Positions 36,270 through 44,499 of a stretch of 64,000 nt of DNA are shown here, in pieces; the stretch's first letter is position 1, and each line of letters begins with the position of its first letter. Position numbers and translations under genes: made by a program. The DNA comes from Tidjanibacter sp. (GTDB lineage Bacteria; Bacteroidota; Bacteroidia; Bacteroidales; Rikenellaceae), in NCBI GenBank assembly GCA_017466345.1, contig JAFTUI010000004.1, positions 1-64,000 of the forward strand, written 5' to 3'. The notes under the pieces were generated by a model. It worked only from the letters and a program-made list of their open reading frames with translations. It did not search any database and was not told where the DNA came from.

Positions 36270-38003
36270 TTATTGTTTCAACGCCTCAATTTTAGCCTCG
36301 ATTAGTTCTCTGTCCTCGCCCGCTTCGAGAGCTCTCTTGTAATAAATCTCTGCCATAAAACTATCGCCCTCTGCGGCGAGAATGTCGCCATAGTGGAGTA
36401 GGAGAGTGCTGTCGCCCTCGCTATCGAGCGAAATAGCTTGTCGCATAATCCTTTTTGCCTCCTCGATGTTGCCCATAAGGAAGAGAATCCACGCCTTTGT
36501 GTCGAGATATGTGGGGTTTGTGGGCTCCAACACACACGCCTTTGTGCTCATCTCTAAGGCACGAGAGAGTTGCTTGGGGCTATCCACAAGCATATAAGCC
36601 CAGTTATTCAGAGCCATAGCATTGTTGGGGTTGTTTTTCAGAGCCTTTTCCCAGAGCTTTGCCGCCTTGTCGGGGTTGAGCTCTAAATTGGCAAGAACGC
36701 CATATATATCACTTTTATCTTCGGGGTTTTTAGCCAATTTGAGGGCTTTTTTGAAGAGTTTTTGTGCCTCTGCTTCCGACTCTTTGTTGCCAACTGAGAG
36801 CAACTCATACGCCTTGCGCACAAGAGGCTCCGAGTTGTTGGGGTGGTGCTGTATGGAGAGGTCGAGATAGTGCATCACCGAATCCTTGCGGCCCAAATAA
36901 TCCTCACCCCCCAACACCATATACAAATCCTCATCGGGATAATAGTTGTAGTCGCGAACGATTTTTTTGAACACATCGAGCCCCCTTTCAACCTCGCCCG
37001 AGGCAATAAGGTGTTTGCCATAACACCTCTCCACACCAACATCGTCAGGATATTTAAGATAGAGAGAATTTATCAGCGAGTTGATGGTGAAGAAGTTGCG
37101 GCGCATAAACTCCTTGTCCTCAATCACATCCGCCTCAAAAATCTCCACTGCCTCATAGGGCATTAGCTCATCCGAAAGGAATAGAGTTTTGAGTGTCTGC
37201 AAAAACTCCTCTTCGAGCCCCTTTTGTTTATAGAGGGTTGCCAAACCCAACAATCCATTCTTGTCTTGTGGGCTTAGGGCGAGGGCTGAGTGGAAAGAGC
37301 TCTCTGCCAGCGAGTCTTGCTCGGTTTGCATATAGAGGTAGCCGAGCATTGTCTTGTACTCCACCTTGCGAGGGTGGTTGCCAACCTCTTTCTCCAACTC
37401 CACAATAGCCCTGTCGTAGAGGTTTAGAGAGTAGAGCAGGTTTAGTTTTTGCTCCAAAATATCCACCCTGCGCCCCAGTTTATACTCTGCGCTATCGAGC
37501 AACGAGAGAGCCATATAGGGCATATTGTTTGCCCTGTAAAGCGAAGCGAGCATCTGGTAGTTGTAGACATTGTGTGGCTCCAACTTTACAAGCCTCTCAT
37601 ACACCGTCCGCGCCTTTTGCAACTCACGATTGGAGACCAGAGCATAACCAAAGAAGCCCAAATAGTCGACATTGGTGCTATCGGCAGCATAGACAATAGC
37701 GCCGTGGCGCAACGCCCTCTCTGGGTCGTCATCGAGAACCATATCGCCAATCTGATAGTGGGAAGGGGCGTGGAGTGAGTCTATTTCGAGCACCTTCTCG
37801 AAGTAGGGGAGTGCCTCTGTGCGGTCTTCGGCAAGGGCAGCAACTTTTACACCTTCGGAGTAGAGGTATTCGGCACGCAAAGAGTCGGTGTTGTACCACT
37901 CTGGCACCTCCACAACAAACCCTTCGCTGCTCTTTTGTGGCTGGCGTGCGCACGATAAAAAGCAGAGAAATAGAAGGGTGTATTGTAGGGCTTTGTGCTT
38001 CAT
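36270..38003 (-). CDS. TPR-repeat lipoprotein
   Basis: 577 residues from the ATG at 38003. The first residues form a lipoprotein signal (LLFLCFLSC, Cys near residue 17). The rest is many 34-residue TPR units (for example YNYQMLASLYRANNMPYMALSLLDSAE, NNAMALNNWAYMLVDSPKQLSRALEMSTKA, DSTLLLHYGDILAAEGDSFMAEIYYKRALE). It probably scaffolds periplasmic proteins. The position upstream of the EnvC-like gene suggests an envelope task. No catalytic domain is seen. Confidence 0.9.
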   Translation of the reverse strand: MKHKALQYTLLFLCFLSCARQPQKSSEGFVVEVPEWYNTDSLRAEYLYSEGVKVAALAEDRTEALPYFEKVLEIDSLHAPSHYQIGDMVLDDDPERALRHGAIVYAADSTNVDYLGFFGYALVSNRELQKARTVYERLVKLEPHNVYNYQMLASLYRANNMPYMALSLLDSAEYKLGRRVDILEQKLNLLYSLNLYDRAIVELEKEVGNHPRKVEYKTMLGYLYMQTEQDSLAESSFHSALALSPQDKNGLLGLATLYKQKGLEEEFLQTLKTLFLSDELMPYEAVEIFEADVIEDKEFMRRNFFTINSLINSLYLKYPDDVGVERCYGKHLIASGEVERGLDVFKKIVRDYNYYPDEDLYMVLGGEDYLGRKDSVMHYLDLSIQHHPNNSEPLVRKAYELLSVGNKESEAEAQKLFKKALKLAKNPEDKSDIYGVLANLELNPDKAAKLWEKALKNNPNNAMALNNWAYMLVDSPKQLSRALEMSTKACVLEPTNPTYLDTKAWILFLMGNIEEAKRIMRQAISLDSEGDSTLLLHYGDILAAEGDSFMAEIYYKRALEAGEDRELIEAKIEALKQ

Positions 38004-38034
38004 TGTTGCGCCCAAAAAGGTGGTTAGGGGTGTT

Positions 38035-39063
38035 TTAGAGCACCGAGTCGAACTGACCGAGGAACCTCAAATCGTTCTCGAAATAGAGCCTCAGGTCCTT
38101 AACACCAAATTTCAACATAGCAATACGCTCCACACCCATACCGAATGCAAAACCGCTATACTTGGTGCTGTCTATGCCGCTTGCCTCCAAGACGTTGGGG
38201 TCTACCATACCGCAGCCGAGGATTTCGAGCCAGCCGGTACCCTTGCAGACATTACAACCCTTGCCACCACAGAGGTTGCACGATACGTCCACCTCTGCCG
38301 AAGGCTCCGTGAAGGGGAAATAGGAGGGGCGCATACGAATCTGAGTCTGCTCGCCGAAGAACTCCTTTGCGAAATACAACAAGGATTGCTTCATATCGGC
38401 AAACGACACCTTCTCGTCAATGTAGAGTCCCTCAATCTGGTGGAAGATGCAGTGTGCGCGAGCCGAGATAGCCTCGTTGCGGAATACCCTACCGGGGCAA
38501 ATCACGCGGATAGGGGGCTTTTGGTGCTCCATAGTGCGAACTTGAATGGAGCTCGTATGAGTACGAAGGAGTACATCGGGGTGTTTCTCGATGAAGAACG
38601 TATCCTGCATATCGCGCGCGGGGTGCTCGGGAGCGAAGTTCAGTGCTGAGAAAACGTGCCAATCATCCTCAATCTCCGGACCATCTGCAATGGTGTAGCC
38701 AAGGCGCGAGAAGATGTCACAAATCTCGTTCCTCACGAGCGAAATGGGGTGGCGCGAGCCGAGGTTTTCGGTCATTGCGGGGCGCGAGAGGTCGCCACTC
38801 GAAGCCGCTGCTACGGGTGCGCTATCGAGAGCCTCTTTGAGAGCAGCGACGCGCTCGTTAGCCTTGGTCTTTATGGCGTTAATTTGCTGACCAAGAACAC
38901 GTTTCTCCTCCGATGGAACGGTCTTGAACTCTTCCAATATGTCGTTCAATTCGCCTTTGCGACCAAGAATTTTCACACGAAAATCCTCAATCTCTGCTGC
39001 CGAAGTGGCGTTGAAATTCTCTATCCTGCCGAGCAGGTCGTTGATTTTGTCAATAAGTGCCAT
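38035..39063 (-). CDS. pheS: Phenylalanyl-tRNA synthetase alpha subunit
   Basis: 342 residues from the ATG at 39063 (ALIDKINDLLGRIENF). A longer frame to 39141 runs past the promoter box at 39090-39097. The coiled-coil tRNA-binding start (about 1-90) is followed by a class II catalytic core with motif 2 GRVFRNEAISARAHCIFHQIEG and motif 3 GFAFGMGVERIAMLKFG. A CxxC-containing insert CNLCGGKGCNVCKGTGW (about 265-282) is found in the alpha subunit of many anaerobes. pheT is not adjacent. Identification is firm. Confidence 0.97.
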   Translation of the reverse strand: MALIDKINDLLGRIENFNATSAAEIEDFRVKILGRKGELNDILEEFKTVPSEEKRVLGQQINAIKTKANERVAALKEALDSAPVAAASSGDLSRPAMTENLGSRHPISLVRNEICDIFSRLGYTIADGPEIEDDWHVFSALNFAPEHPARDMQDTFFIEKHPDVLLRTHTSSIQVRTMEHQKPPIRVICPGRVFRNEAISARAHCIFHQIEGLYIDEKVSFADMKQSLLYFAKEFFGEQTQIRMRPSYFPFTEPSAEVDVSCNLCGGKGCNVCKGTGWLEILGCGMVDPNVLEASGIDSTKYSGFAFGMGVERIAMLKFGVKDLRLYFENDLRFLGQFDSVL

Positions 39064-39089
39064 AGTTTGCTTTCTTTGTATTTTAACCA

Positions 39090-39097
39090 CAAAAATA
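39090..39097 (-). promoter_or_regulatory. -7 box of pheS
   Basis: Reads TATTTTTG on the minus strand, 26 bp before the ATG at 39063. A CAAA (TTTG on the minus strand) at 39121-39124 gives a slightly long 23-bp spacer. Confidence 0.5.
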
Positions 39098-39175
39098 GCA
39101 ATTATTGGCGAGTAAGAGTACAAAAAAGCGATTTTTCTCAAAGAAAAACCGCCTTTTTGTCGCCAATCAAAACTT

Positions 39176-39550
39176 TTATTTCTGCTCAGTGCCCTTTATG
39201 CAAATCGTTGCAATGCCTCCAACAACAAGCAACAGGGGCAAAATGAGCCTCTCGAAAGAGATGTAGATGTCGAAATAGTCCACCAAAACAAGCAGCAGAC
39301 CAAATGCAGTTATGATGCCTCCCGAGATATAGTTGCGCACGCAGAGCAACCAAGCACCCACAGCCACCACCAACATCTGCCACGATAGAATGGTGTCGAT
39401 GAGTTTGGGGCTCAGAAGATTGTAGTTGCTACACAGCCACACCAAACCACAAACAATCATAAGCACACCCGCAAAGTTGTAGGCACTGCGCGAGAGAGGG
39501 TGTTTCTCCTCGGTCGCTTTCTCTTGCTTTTCTTCGCTTAGAATTTCCAT
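39176..39550 (-). CDS. Small membrane protein with LiaI/LiaF-like transmembrane region
   Basis: 124 residues. A charged, Lys/Glu-rich N-terminus (about 1-20) is followed by four hydrophobic helices (about 25-45, 55-72, 77-95, 100-118). GVLMIVCGLVWLCSN and GGIITAFGLLLVLVDY resemble the LiaI/LiaF-type transmembrane domain. These proteins sense or restrain envelope-stress kinases in other bacteria. It is the last gene of a minus-strand operon with PspC and PadR genes (41.9 to 39.2 kb). Confidence 0.8.
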   Translation of the reverse strand: MEILSEEKQEKATEEKHPLSRSAYNFAGVLMIVCGLVWLCSNYNLLSPKLIDTILSWQMLVVAVGAWLLCVRNYISGGIITAFGLLLVLVDYFDIYISFERLILPLLLVVGGIATICIKGTEQK

Positions 39551-39565
39551 ATCTACAATTATTTA

Positions 39566-40594
39566 CTACTTAACAATCTGTGGTACAGACGAATTGAGTA
39601 TCCTCACGGGCGAGGTTACAACTGTGTCGCCATCGGGCGAAGAGATGGTTATGGTGCGATACATCCTATCGCCCTCGTAGTGGTTTTCGATTTTGACATC
39701 CACTTTTCCGCCACGCAAAAGATGCCATTCCAGTCTATCTTCATAGGGCTCCATCTCCTCGAAACGCTCGCAAAAACTATCGAACCTCATTGCGCCATCG
39801 AAGCCATCGAAACTAAGGGTGTAAGTGGAGTCCCACTCCTCAACACCGCGCATATTGATCACTGCGTCTTCCCACTCGCCCTCTACGCGATCCTCCCAAG
39901 CCTCAATCTCCTCTTCCCAGAGCTCAAATTGAGCCTCGGTGCGGTAAGCCCACTCTGCCCAATTGTCGGCATTGCGGATAGCAGCAAAAATGAGCCACAA
40001 AAGGAATACTACCCAGATGATAGCGGCAGTGAGTAATCGTTTGAGGTTTATGCGCCTACACCTAATCAGTGAGAATCCCAAGTCGGCAACAATACCCATA
40101 AATAACACCACTACGGCGCATACGAGTCCTGCAAAAACAATGGGCGAAACACCATCCATAGGCACCACGCTTGCCCACTCCTCGCCAATGGCTGCGAGCG
40201 AAATGAAGCCCACCAAAACTCCTAAGGCGGTAAGCAGCCAGCCCGCAAGAAATATGCCGAGTAACACCTTGGCGCAGACGATGATAACCCTGCCAAGGGC
40301 ACCTACGCCACTATTGTTGTCGGTTTGTTTGGGTGTTTGGGGTGGGGTGGTAGTTGGTTTTGAGGTGGTGTAACCCATAGAGAGCGCAACGCTCCTTACC
40401 AACTCTTCCTCGATAACGGTGTTTGCCGACTGCCTCTCCAATACTCGGGCGGCAAAATCACTCTCCGCCTTTGCGGCAGCCTCCTTGCCCTCACTCTTTG
40501 TAACCTCTTCGAGCAGAGCCGAGAGCACGCCATACGCCTCCTTGTCTATCGCAAAGGTTGCCTCGGCAACCCTCACCTTCAATACTTCCTTCAT
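39566..40594 (-). CDS. PspC-operon membrane protein of unknown function
   Basis: 342 residues. Its first 50 or so (EVLKVRVAEATFAIDKEAYGVLSALLEEV) match the start of the PspC protein at 41373 (LNVKIGTTAFVIEEDAFRALEIYL), showing a shared N-terminal module. Then come a Thr/Pro linker, three or four membrane helices (about 100-205), a Glu/Trp-rich coiled stretch (about 215-240) and a beta-rich C-terminus (about 245-342). No known enzyme motif is visible. The context suggests an envelope-stress sensor or effector under PadR control. Confidence 0.75.
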   Translation of the reverse strand: MKEVLKVRVAEATFAIDKEAYGVLSALLEEVTKSEGKEAAAKAESDFAARVLERQSANTVIEEELVRSVALSMGYTTSKPTTTPPQTPKQTDNNSGVGALGRVIIVCAKVLLGIFLAGWLLTALGVLVGFISLAAIGEEWASVVPMDGVSPIVFAGLVCAVVVLFMGIVADLGFSLIRCRRINLKRLLTAAIIWVVFLLWLIFAAIRNADNWAEWAYRTEAQFELWEEEIEAWEDRVEGEWEDAVINMRGVEEWDSTYTLSFDGFDGAMRFDSFCERFEEMEPYEDRLEWHLLRGGKVDVKIENHYEGDRMYRTITISSPDGDTVVTSPVRILNSSVPQIVK

Positions 40595-40623
40595 AACTCT
40601 TTTTTGTGTGTTTGATTGTTGGT

Positions 40624-40956
40624 CTATTTTTGTCTGATTTTACTTATCTGCCCTATGAGTTCATCCCACGACTCATCGAGCTGTCGGAGTGCCTCCCTGC
40701 CCTCGGGTGTGAGGGTGTAGTACTTGCGCGGAGGACCCTGTGGCGACTCCTCCCAGCGGTAGGTCAGAAGCCCCTGATTTTTCAGGCGTGTGAGGATGGG
40801 GTAGAGCGTTCCCTCCACCACAATCATCTGAGACTCTTTGAGTTCGGAGATGATTTTCGGGGCGTAACTATCCTCGCGCGAGAGTATCAACAGGATGCAG
40901 TATTCGAGTATTCCCTTGCGCATCTGCGCCTTGGTATTTTCTACGTTTATAGCCAT
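40624..40956 (-). CDS. PadR-family transcriptional regulator
   Basis: 110 residues of winged helix with family features: MRKGILEYCILLILSREDSYAPKIISEL (helix 1-2), the recognition region MIVVEGTLYPILTRLKNQGLL, the wing YRWEESPQGPPRKYYTLTPEGREAL and a short dimerisation helix. Members of this small-type class repress nearby transporter or membrane-protein operons and respond to small molecules or stress. It lies 3 bp after the small PspC gene and so probably autoregulates this operon. Confidence 0.95.
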   Translation of the reverse strand: MAINVENTKAQMRKGILEYCILLILSREDSYAPKIISELKESQMIVVEGTLYPILTRLKNQGLLTYRWEESPQGPPRKYYTLTPEGREALRQLDESWDELIGQISKIRQK

Positions 40957-40959
40957 TGC

Positions 40960-41160
40960 CTACTTGCTTTCGGGGATTAGAAGCCACGCCACAAGGTAGC
41001 ACAAAAACGCAGGAATGGCGGGGAAGAAAAAGAGCACTACGGCAACAACCCTCGCAAGCGTGGGGTCGATGTTGAAATACTCTGCCAATCCGGCACACAC
41101 ACCACCCAGCATACGATTTTTGCTGCGGTAGAGTTTTTTGGGCTCGTTCATTATCTCCAT
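40960..41160 (-). CDS. Small PspC-domain protein
   Basis: 66 residues made up almost wholly of a PspC domain: KKLYRSKNRMLGGVCAGLAEYFNIDPTLARVVAVVLFFFPAIPAFLCYLVAWLLIPES. It has one or two membrane helices after the GGVCAGLAEYF signature. PspC proteins act at the inner membrane in stress sensing. It is paralogous to the C-terminal half of the protein at 41373. Confidence 0.93.
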   Translation of the reverse strand: MEIMNEPKKLYRSKNRMLGGVCAGLAEYFNIDPTLARVVAVVLFFFPAIPAFLCYLVAWLLIPESK

Positions 41161-41198
41161 AGTTGTAACTGTTTAATATATAATAGTGTTGGGGTTTT

Positions 41199-41360
41199 CT
41201 ATCGGTTTTCGGGCTTGTTGAGGATTATGAGCGCGGCAATAACACCGGGCACCCACCCACAAAGCGTGAGTAGCAGTGTAATCAAAAACGATCCGCAACC
41301 TCGGCTGATGACCGCCAAAGGAGGGAATATGATTGATAGAATTACTTGCCAAATAGTCAT
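41199..41360 (-). CDS. Pmp3/YqaE-family small membrane proteolipid
   Basis: 53 residues, shorter than most ORF callers report. It begins MTIWQVILSIIFPPLAVISRG and continues CGSFLITLLLTLCGWVPGVIAALIIL. Two hydrophobic helices, the conserved PPLAV segment and the GWVPGVIHA-like segment (here GWVPGVIAA) match the Pmp3/YqaE family, which is induced by salt, cold and envelope stress. It sits between two PspC genes in the same direction, with 12 bp to the upstream gene's stop and 38 bp to the next start, so it is part of the operon. Confidence 0.88.
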   Translation of the reverse strand: MTIWQVILSIIFPPLAVISRGCGSFLITLLLTLCGWVPGVIAALIILNKPENR

Positions 41361-41372
41361 AATTATCTGTCT

Positions 41373-41870
41373 TTAAGCGTTTTGATGTTTTGTGTCGAGG
41401 GGCAGGAAGATCCAGAGGATGATGTAGATCCAAAGGCTCAGTCCGCCGAAGATTACCAGCAACATTGTGACAATTCTCAGCAAGGTGGGGTCGATGTTGG
41501 TAAAGCGGGCAATACCACCGCAAACACCACCAATAACCTTGTCCTTGCTGCTACGCGAAAGACGCTTTACCGCCTCCTCTTTGCCGAGATGACCGCTCTT
41601 GGGCTGACGCAACTCGCCAAACTCCTCGGGTCTGCCAATCTGCTCCTGCACCTTGCGCACAAGATAGATGTCCACCACATTTTCGGGATTTCCGAGCCAA
41701 CCGCTCAGCAGGTCGGCAATCCTCATCTCCAAGTCGCTCATCGTCTCGGTTGCCGAGTACTCTTCGAGTCGCTCGCGGATGTCGTCAAGGTAGATTTCCA
41801 ACGCACGAAAGGCGTCCTCCTCGATGACAAACGCCGTAGTTCCGATTTTTACATTGAGTTTTCTGTTCAC
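41373..41870 (-). CDS. PspC-domain membrane protein with N-terminal module
   Basis: 165 residues from a GTG at 41870 (VNRKLNVKIG). The longest frame begins at a GTG (41900) that overlaps the -7 box at 41900-41907, so it cannot be used. The N-terminal module (about 1-75, LNVKIGTTAFVIEEDAFRALEIYLDDIRERL, SDLEMRIADLL) is shared with the 342-residue protein of this operon. The PspC domain is about 100-165 (KDKVIGGVCGGIARFTNIDPTLLRIVTMLLVIFGG). It is the first gene of the operon. Confidence 0.88.
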   Translation of the reverse strand: MNRKLNVKIGTTAFVIEEDAFRALEIYLDDIRERLEEYSATETMSDLEMRIADLLSGWLGNPENVVDIYLVRKVQEQIGRPEEFGELRQPKSGHLGKEEAVKRLSRSSKDKVIGGVCGGIARFTNIDPTLLRIVTMLLVIFGGLSLWIYIILWIFLPLDTKHQNA

Positions 41871-41899
41871 TTTTACTCTAAGTTTGATTGTTTGTACCA

Positions 41900-41907
41900 C
41901 AAAGATA
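41900..41907 (-). promoter_or_regulatory. -7 box of the PspC/PadR operon
   Basis: Reads TATCTTTG on the minus strand, 29 bp before the proposed GTG start at 41870. No clear -33 element. PadR operator sites could lie in the AT-rich 41908-42063 stretch, but none is evident. Confidence 0.55.
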
Positions 41908-42063
41908 TAAAATTATTTTAGTACTATGCAATACATAGAACTAAAAATTTTCAACCACCCCCTCGCTTTTTTGCACCACACAAGGGTTATGTGTGTGATT
42001 ATTAATCTGTTGTGTTAAACGAAAAATTTGCTTTTTTCCACCTATTACTTGCAAAATTTGCCG

Positions 42064-42071
42064 TATCTTTG
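42064..42071 (+). promoter_or_regulatory. -7 box of the DUF4924 gene
   Basis: TATCTTTG, 27 bp before the ATG at 42099. It shows that the upstream in-frame start at 42012 is not used. Confidence 0.6.
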
Positions 42072-42098
42072 TCGCTACAAGAGAAAACCATACCTTAT

Positions 42099-42650
42099 AT
42101 GTATATAGCACAACAAAAGCGCAAAGAGAATATCGCCGAGTACATCCTCTACCTCTGGCAGTTGGAGGACCTGCTGAGGGCTTTGAAGTTTAGCCCCGAG
42201 GCGATTTACAACACCCTTGTGGAGCCCAACGGCTGTGACGAGCAGGAGAAACAGCAGATTTTTATGTGGTATATGAGCCTTGCGGGGCTTATCAAGGAGG
42301 AGGGCAAGAGCGAACAGGGGCACCTCAGTCACACTCTGCACCTTATTGCCGATATGGAGAACCTCCACAACCAACTCCTCAACCTGCCCGTGGGCGCAAC
42401 CTACCGCACATTGTGGGCTCCCCTGAAAGAGGAACTCTCTCGCCTGAGGATTGTGCTGGCACGCGATGGAGTGGGGGACATTGAACTCTGCTTCCGCGCT
42501 CTCTACGCCACAATGCTCTACCGCATAAAGGGCGACCAGAGCAAGTCGGGTGCCATCGAAGATGTCGTAACCCTCATATCGCCCGTCATTGCCACCCTCG
42601 CAGATATGTACCGCAAGGTGGAGTGTGGCGAGATAGACCTCTTCGGGTAG
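42099..42650 (+). CDS. DUF4924 family protein
   Basis: 183 residues from the ATG at 42099 (YIAQQKRKENIAEYILYLWQLEDLLRALKF). Entirely alpha-helical and soluble, with the family start KRKENIAEYILYLWQLED. I know it only as a Bacteroidota protein of unknown function. No signal peptide or membrane helix. It is monocistronic, with a family 2b hairpin after the stop and then repeat copy E. Confidence 0.85.
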   Translation: MYIAQQKRKENIAEYILYLWQLEDLLRALKFSPEAIYNTLVEPNGCDEQEKQQIFMWYMSLAGLIKEEGKSEQGHLSHTLHLIADMENLHNQLLNLPVGATYRTLWAPLKEELSRLRIVLARDGVGDIELCFRALYATMLYRIKGDQSKSGAIEDVVTLISPVIATLADMYRKVECGEIDLFG

Positions 42651-42678
42651 CGAGCGGCTGATTTCTGTGGGTGTTTTC

Positions 42679-42750
42679 TGCGTTACGCTTGCGCTCGAAA
42701 CCTCATTTACGCCTGAGTAAACTGCGGTTTCTCGCGCTGCGCAAGCCTTG
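42679..42750 (+). terminator. Family 2b conserved-core hairpin after the DUF4924 gene
   Basis: On the minus strand it reads CAAGGCTTGCG, then stem GAAACC, core GCAGTTTACTCAGGCGTAAATGAGG, stem GGTTTC, and CGTAACGCAG. It has the same flanks and core as 15689-15765 and 32479-32555, with another unrelated stem. It lies 28 bp after the stop. A T run is missing, so it may act through structure only. Confidence 0.75.
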
Positions 42751-42833
42751 AAAACCCCTCACATAAATCACCCGTAGGGTTGGGGGTAGTGGCACAAAAT
42801 TTCCTCCACAAAACCCACTCGCTGGAAATTTTG

Positions 42834-43117
42834 GTCTAACGTCTAACGTCAAGAATCCTAAGGCTTATAGGGCTTATAAGGCATATAGGGCTTATAGGAA
42901 TTTAAGGAGTTTAAGGGCTTTAATGTCCTTAATCTCCTTATCCTTCCTAATAACCCTCCCCTAAGTTAGGGGAGGGTCCGCGAAGCGGGGGAGAGGTCTG
43001 TCCGTCTTGCCACGACTGCCGTAGGCAGGCGGTTGGCATCTACCTATCTTGTTTTTCTTGCAGGGATAACAAGGGCTGCACGAAAAGTTTTTGGTTCCGC
43101 TTTTTACAAAAAGCGGA
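42834..43117 (+). repeat. Family 1 intercistronic element, copy E
   Basis: Starts with GTCTAACGTCTAACGTC, then about ten nonamers (GGCTTATAG, GAATTTAAG, CTCCTTATC and so on, to 42950). The CCCTCCCC/GGGGAGGG, CCGC/GCGG and TGCCA/TTGGCA hairpins follow, then TTGCAGGGATAACAAGGG. It jumps directly to CACGAAAAGTTTTTGG and the hairpin TCCGC-T5/A5-GCGGA (43096-43117), and so lacks the junction block. It co-aligns with the DUF4924 gene upstream. The gene after it (ssb) is convergent. Confidence 0.85.
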
Positions 43118-43133
43118 GAAAAGAAACATATTC

Positions 43134-43167
43134 AAAAAAGAACCTCGGAAAACATCCGAGGTTCTTT
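43134..43167 (-). terminator. Intrinsic terminator of ssb
   Basis: The arms AAAGAACCTCGG and CCGAGGTTCTTT have a T run after the stem on the minus strand (A run at 43134-43139). It lies just beyond the ssb stop. Confidence 0.88.
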
Positions 43168-43171
43168 CGTT

Positions 43172-43663
43172 TTAGAATGGCAGGTCATCGAGTGTATCTT
43201 CCATTGCGGGTTGGATGGCGGGTGCTGCCACGGCGGGCTGTGGTGCGGGGGTGTAGGTTTGTGCTGCGCCATAGCTTTGTGCGGGCGAGGCGAGCTGCTG
43301 TCCCTGTGGGGTTGTTGTGGCTGCTGTGCCGCCCTCGCGCTTGCCGAGGAGTTTCATATCGTCAGCCTGAATCTCTGTGGTGTAGCGTTTGTTGCCTGCC
43401 TGGTCGGTCCATTCGCGTGTGCGAAGACGACCTTCGATGTAGATCTGTGAGCCTTTGCGAACATAGCGATCCACCACATCGGCGAGGTTGCGCCAGAGGG
43501 TTATGGTGTGCCACTCGGTGTGCTCGGTAGCCTGCTGTGTTTCGCGGTTGTAGTACCTCTCGCTTGTTGCGAGCCTTACGCGGGCGGTCTTAACGCCGCT
43601 TTCGAGGGTGCGCACTTCGGGGTCGGCACCTACATTTCCTACAAGTATAACTTTATTAATCAT
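43172..43663 (-). CDS. ssb: Single-stranded DNA-binding protein
   Basis: 163 residues. The N-terminal OB fold is about 1-108 (INKVILVGNVGADPEVRTLESGVKTARVRLATSERY, TEWHTITLWRNLADVVDRYVRKGSQIYIEGRLRTREW). A Gly/Gln/Ala-rich linker leads to the acidic C-terminal tip DTLDDLPF, which recruits replication and repair proteins. It coats single-stranded DNA as a tetramer. Located 9 bp downstream of the second punA. Confidence 0.97.
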   Translation of the reverse strand: MINKVILVGNVGADPEVRTLESGVKTARVRLATSERYYNRETQQATEHTEWHTITLWRNLADVVDRYVRKGSQIYIEGRLRTREWTDQAGNKRYTTEIQADDMKLLGKREGGTAATTTPQGQQLASPAQSYGAAQTYTPAPQPAVAAPAIQPAMEDTLDDLPF

Positions 43664-43672
43664 AAGCGTGTA

Positions 43673-44476
43673 TTAGAGTGTTTTGAGTAATTCGGTAAAG
43701 AGTTTTGTCATATTTTTCTCAGCGAGTTTGCCATTTTCCTGCACCTCTTCGTGCGATATGGAGGTGTTGTCCATAGTGTCGGTGATGATTGACACACCAA
43801 AGACGGGAATATCCATATGGCGTGCGGCAATAACCTCGGGGGCGGTGGACATACCCACAGCATCGCCACCTATGAGCTTCACCCACATATACTCCTTGGG
43901 TGTCTCGAAGGTGGGACCCGTCAGGGCAACGTAGCAACCATACTGCAACTTGATGCCCTCGCGCTCGGCAATTTTGGTTGCCCTCTCGATGAGTTCGGGG
44001 TTGTAGGCATCGTTCATTGCGGGGAAGCGGGGGCCCAACTCGTCAATGTTGCGACCAATAAGAGGGTTGGGTATGAGGTTTATGTGGTCGTTGATGACCA
44101 TCACATCGCCCACACGGAACGTGGAGTTCATCGAGCCCGCAGCATTAGACACAAAGAGCGTCTTTATGCCGAGGAACTTCATAACCCTCACAGGGAATAC
44201 CACCTGCTGGGCGGTGTAACCCTCGTAGTAGTGGAACCTACCCTGCATAGCCACAACCTTCTTGCCCCCCAGCACGCCCATAATGAGCCTGCCGCTGTGA
44301 CCTTCTACGGTCGATACGGGGAAACCGGGAATTTCGGCATAGGGTATGGAGTGCTCAATCTCTATCTTCTCCACCAAGCCGCCCAAGCCCGTGCCAAGAA
44401 TAATACCAACCTCGGGGCTGAAACCTGCGGTGCGCTCGGCGATATACTGAGCCGCACCCTTTATAGCGTTAATCAT
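43673..44476 (-). CDS. punA: Purine nucleoside phosphorylase I (paralogue 1)
   Basis: 267 residues. Trimeric-type enzyme that splits purine nucleosides with phosphate to free base and ribose-1-phosphate. Motifs: GIILGTGLGGLVEKIEIE, EGHSGRLIMGVLGGKKVVAMQGRFHYYEGYT (phosphate and ribose binding), NAAGSMNSTFRVGD, GPTFETPKEYMW and MSTAPEVIAARHM. It is a tandem paralogue of the next upstream gene, with most motifs identical. The two Ser/Asn differences in NAAGSMN versus NASGGIN may reflect a change of base preference. That is inference. Confidence 0.94.
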   Translation of the reverse strand: MINAIKGAAQYIAERTAGFSPEVGIILGTGLGGLVEKIEIEHSIPYAEIPGFPVSTVEGHSGRLIMGVLGGKKVVAMQGRFHYYEGYTAQQVVFPVRVMKFLGIKTLFVSNAAGSMNSTFRVGDVMVINDHINLIPNPLIGRNIDELGPRFPAMNDAYNPELIERATKIAEREGIKLQYGCYVALTGPTFETPKEYMWVKLIGGDAVGMSTAPEVIAARHMDIPVFGVSIITDTMDNTSISHEEVQENGKLAEKNMTKLFTELLKTL

Positions 44477-44499
44477 AGTTTTTGTTTGTGGTTAGTTGA

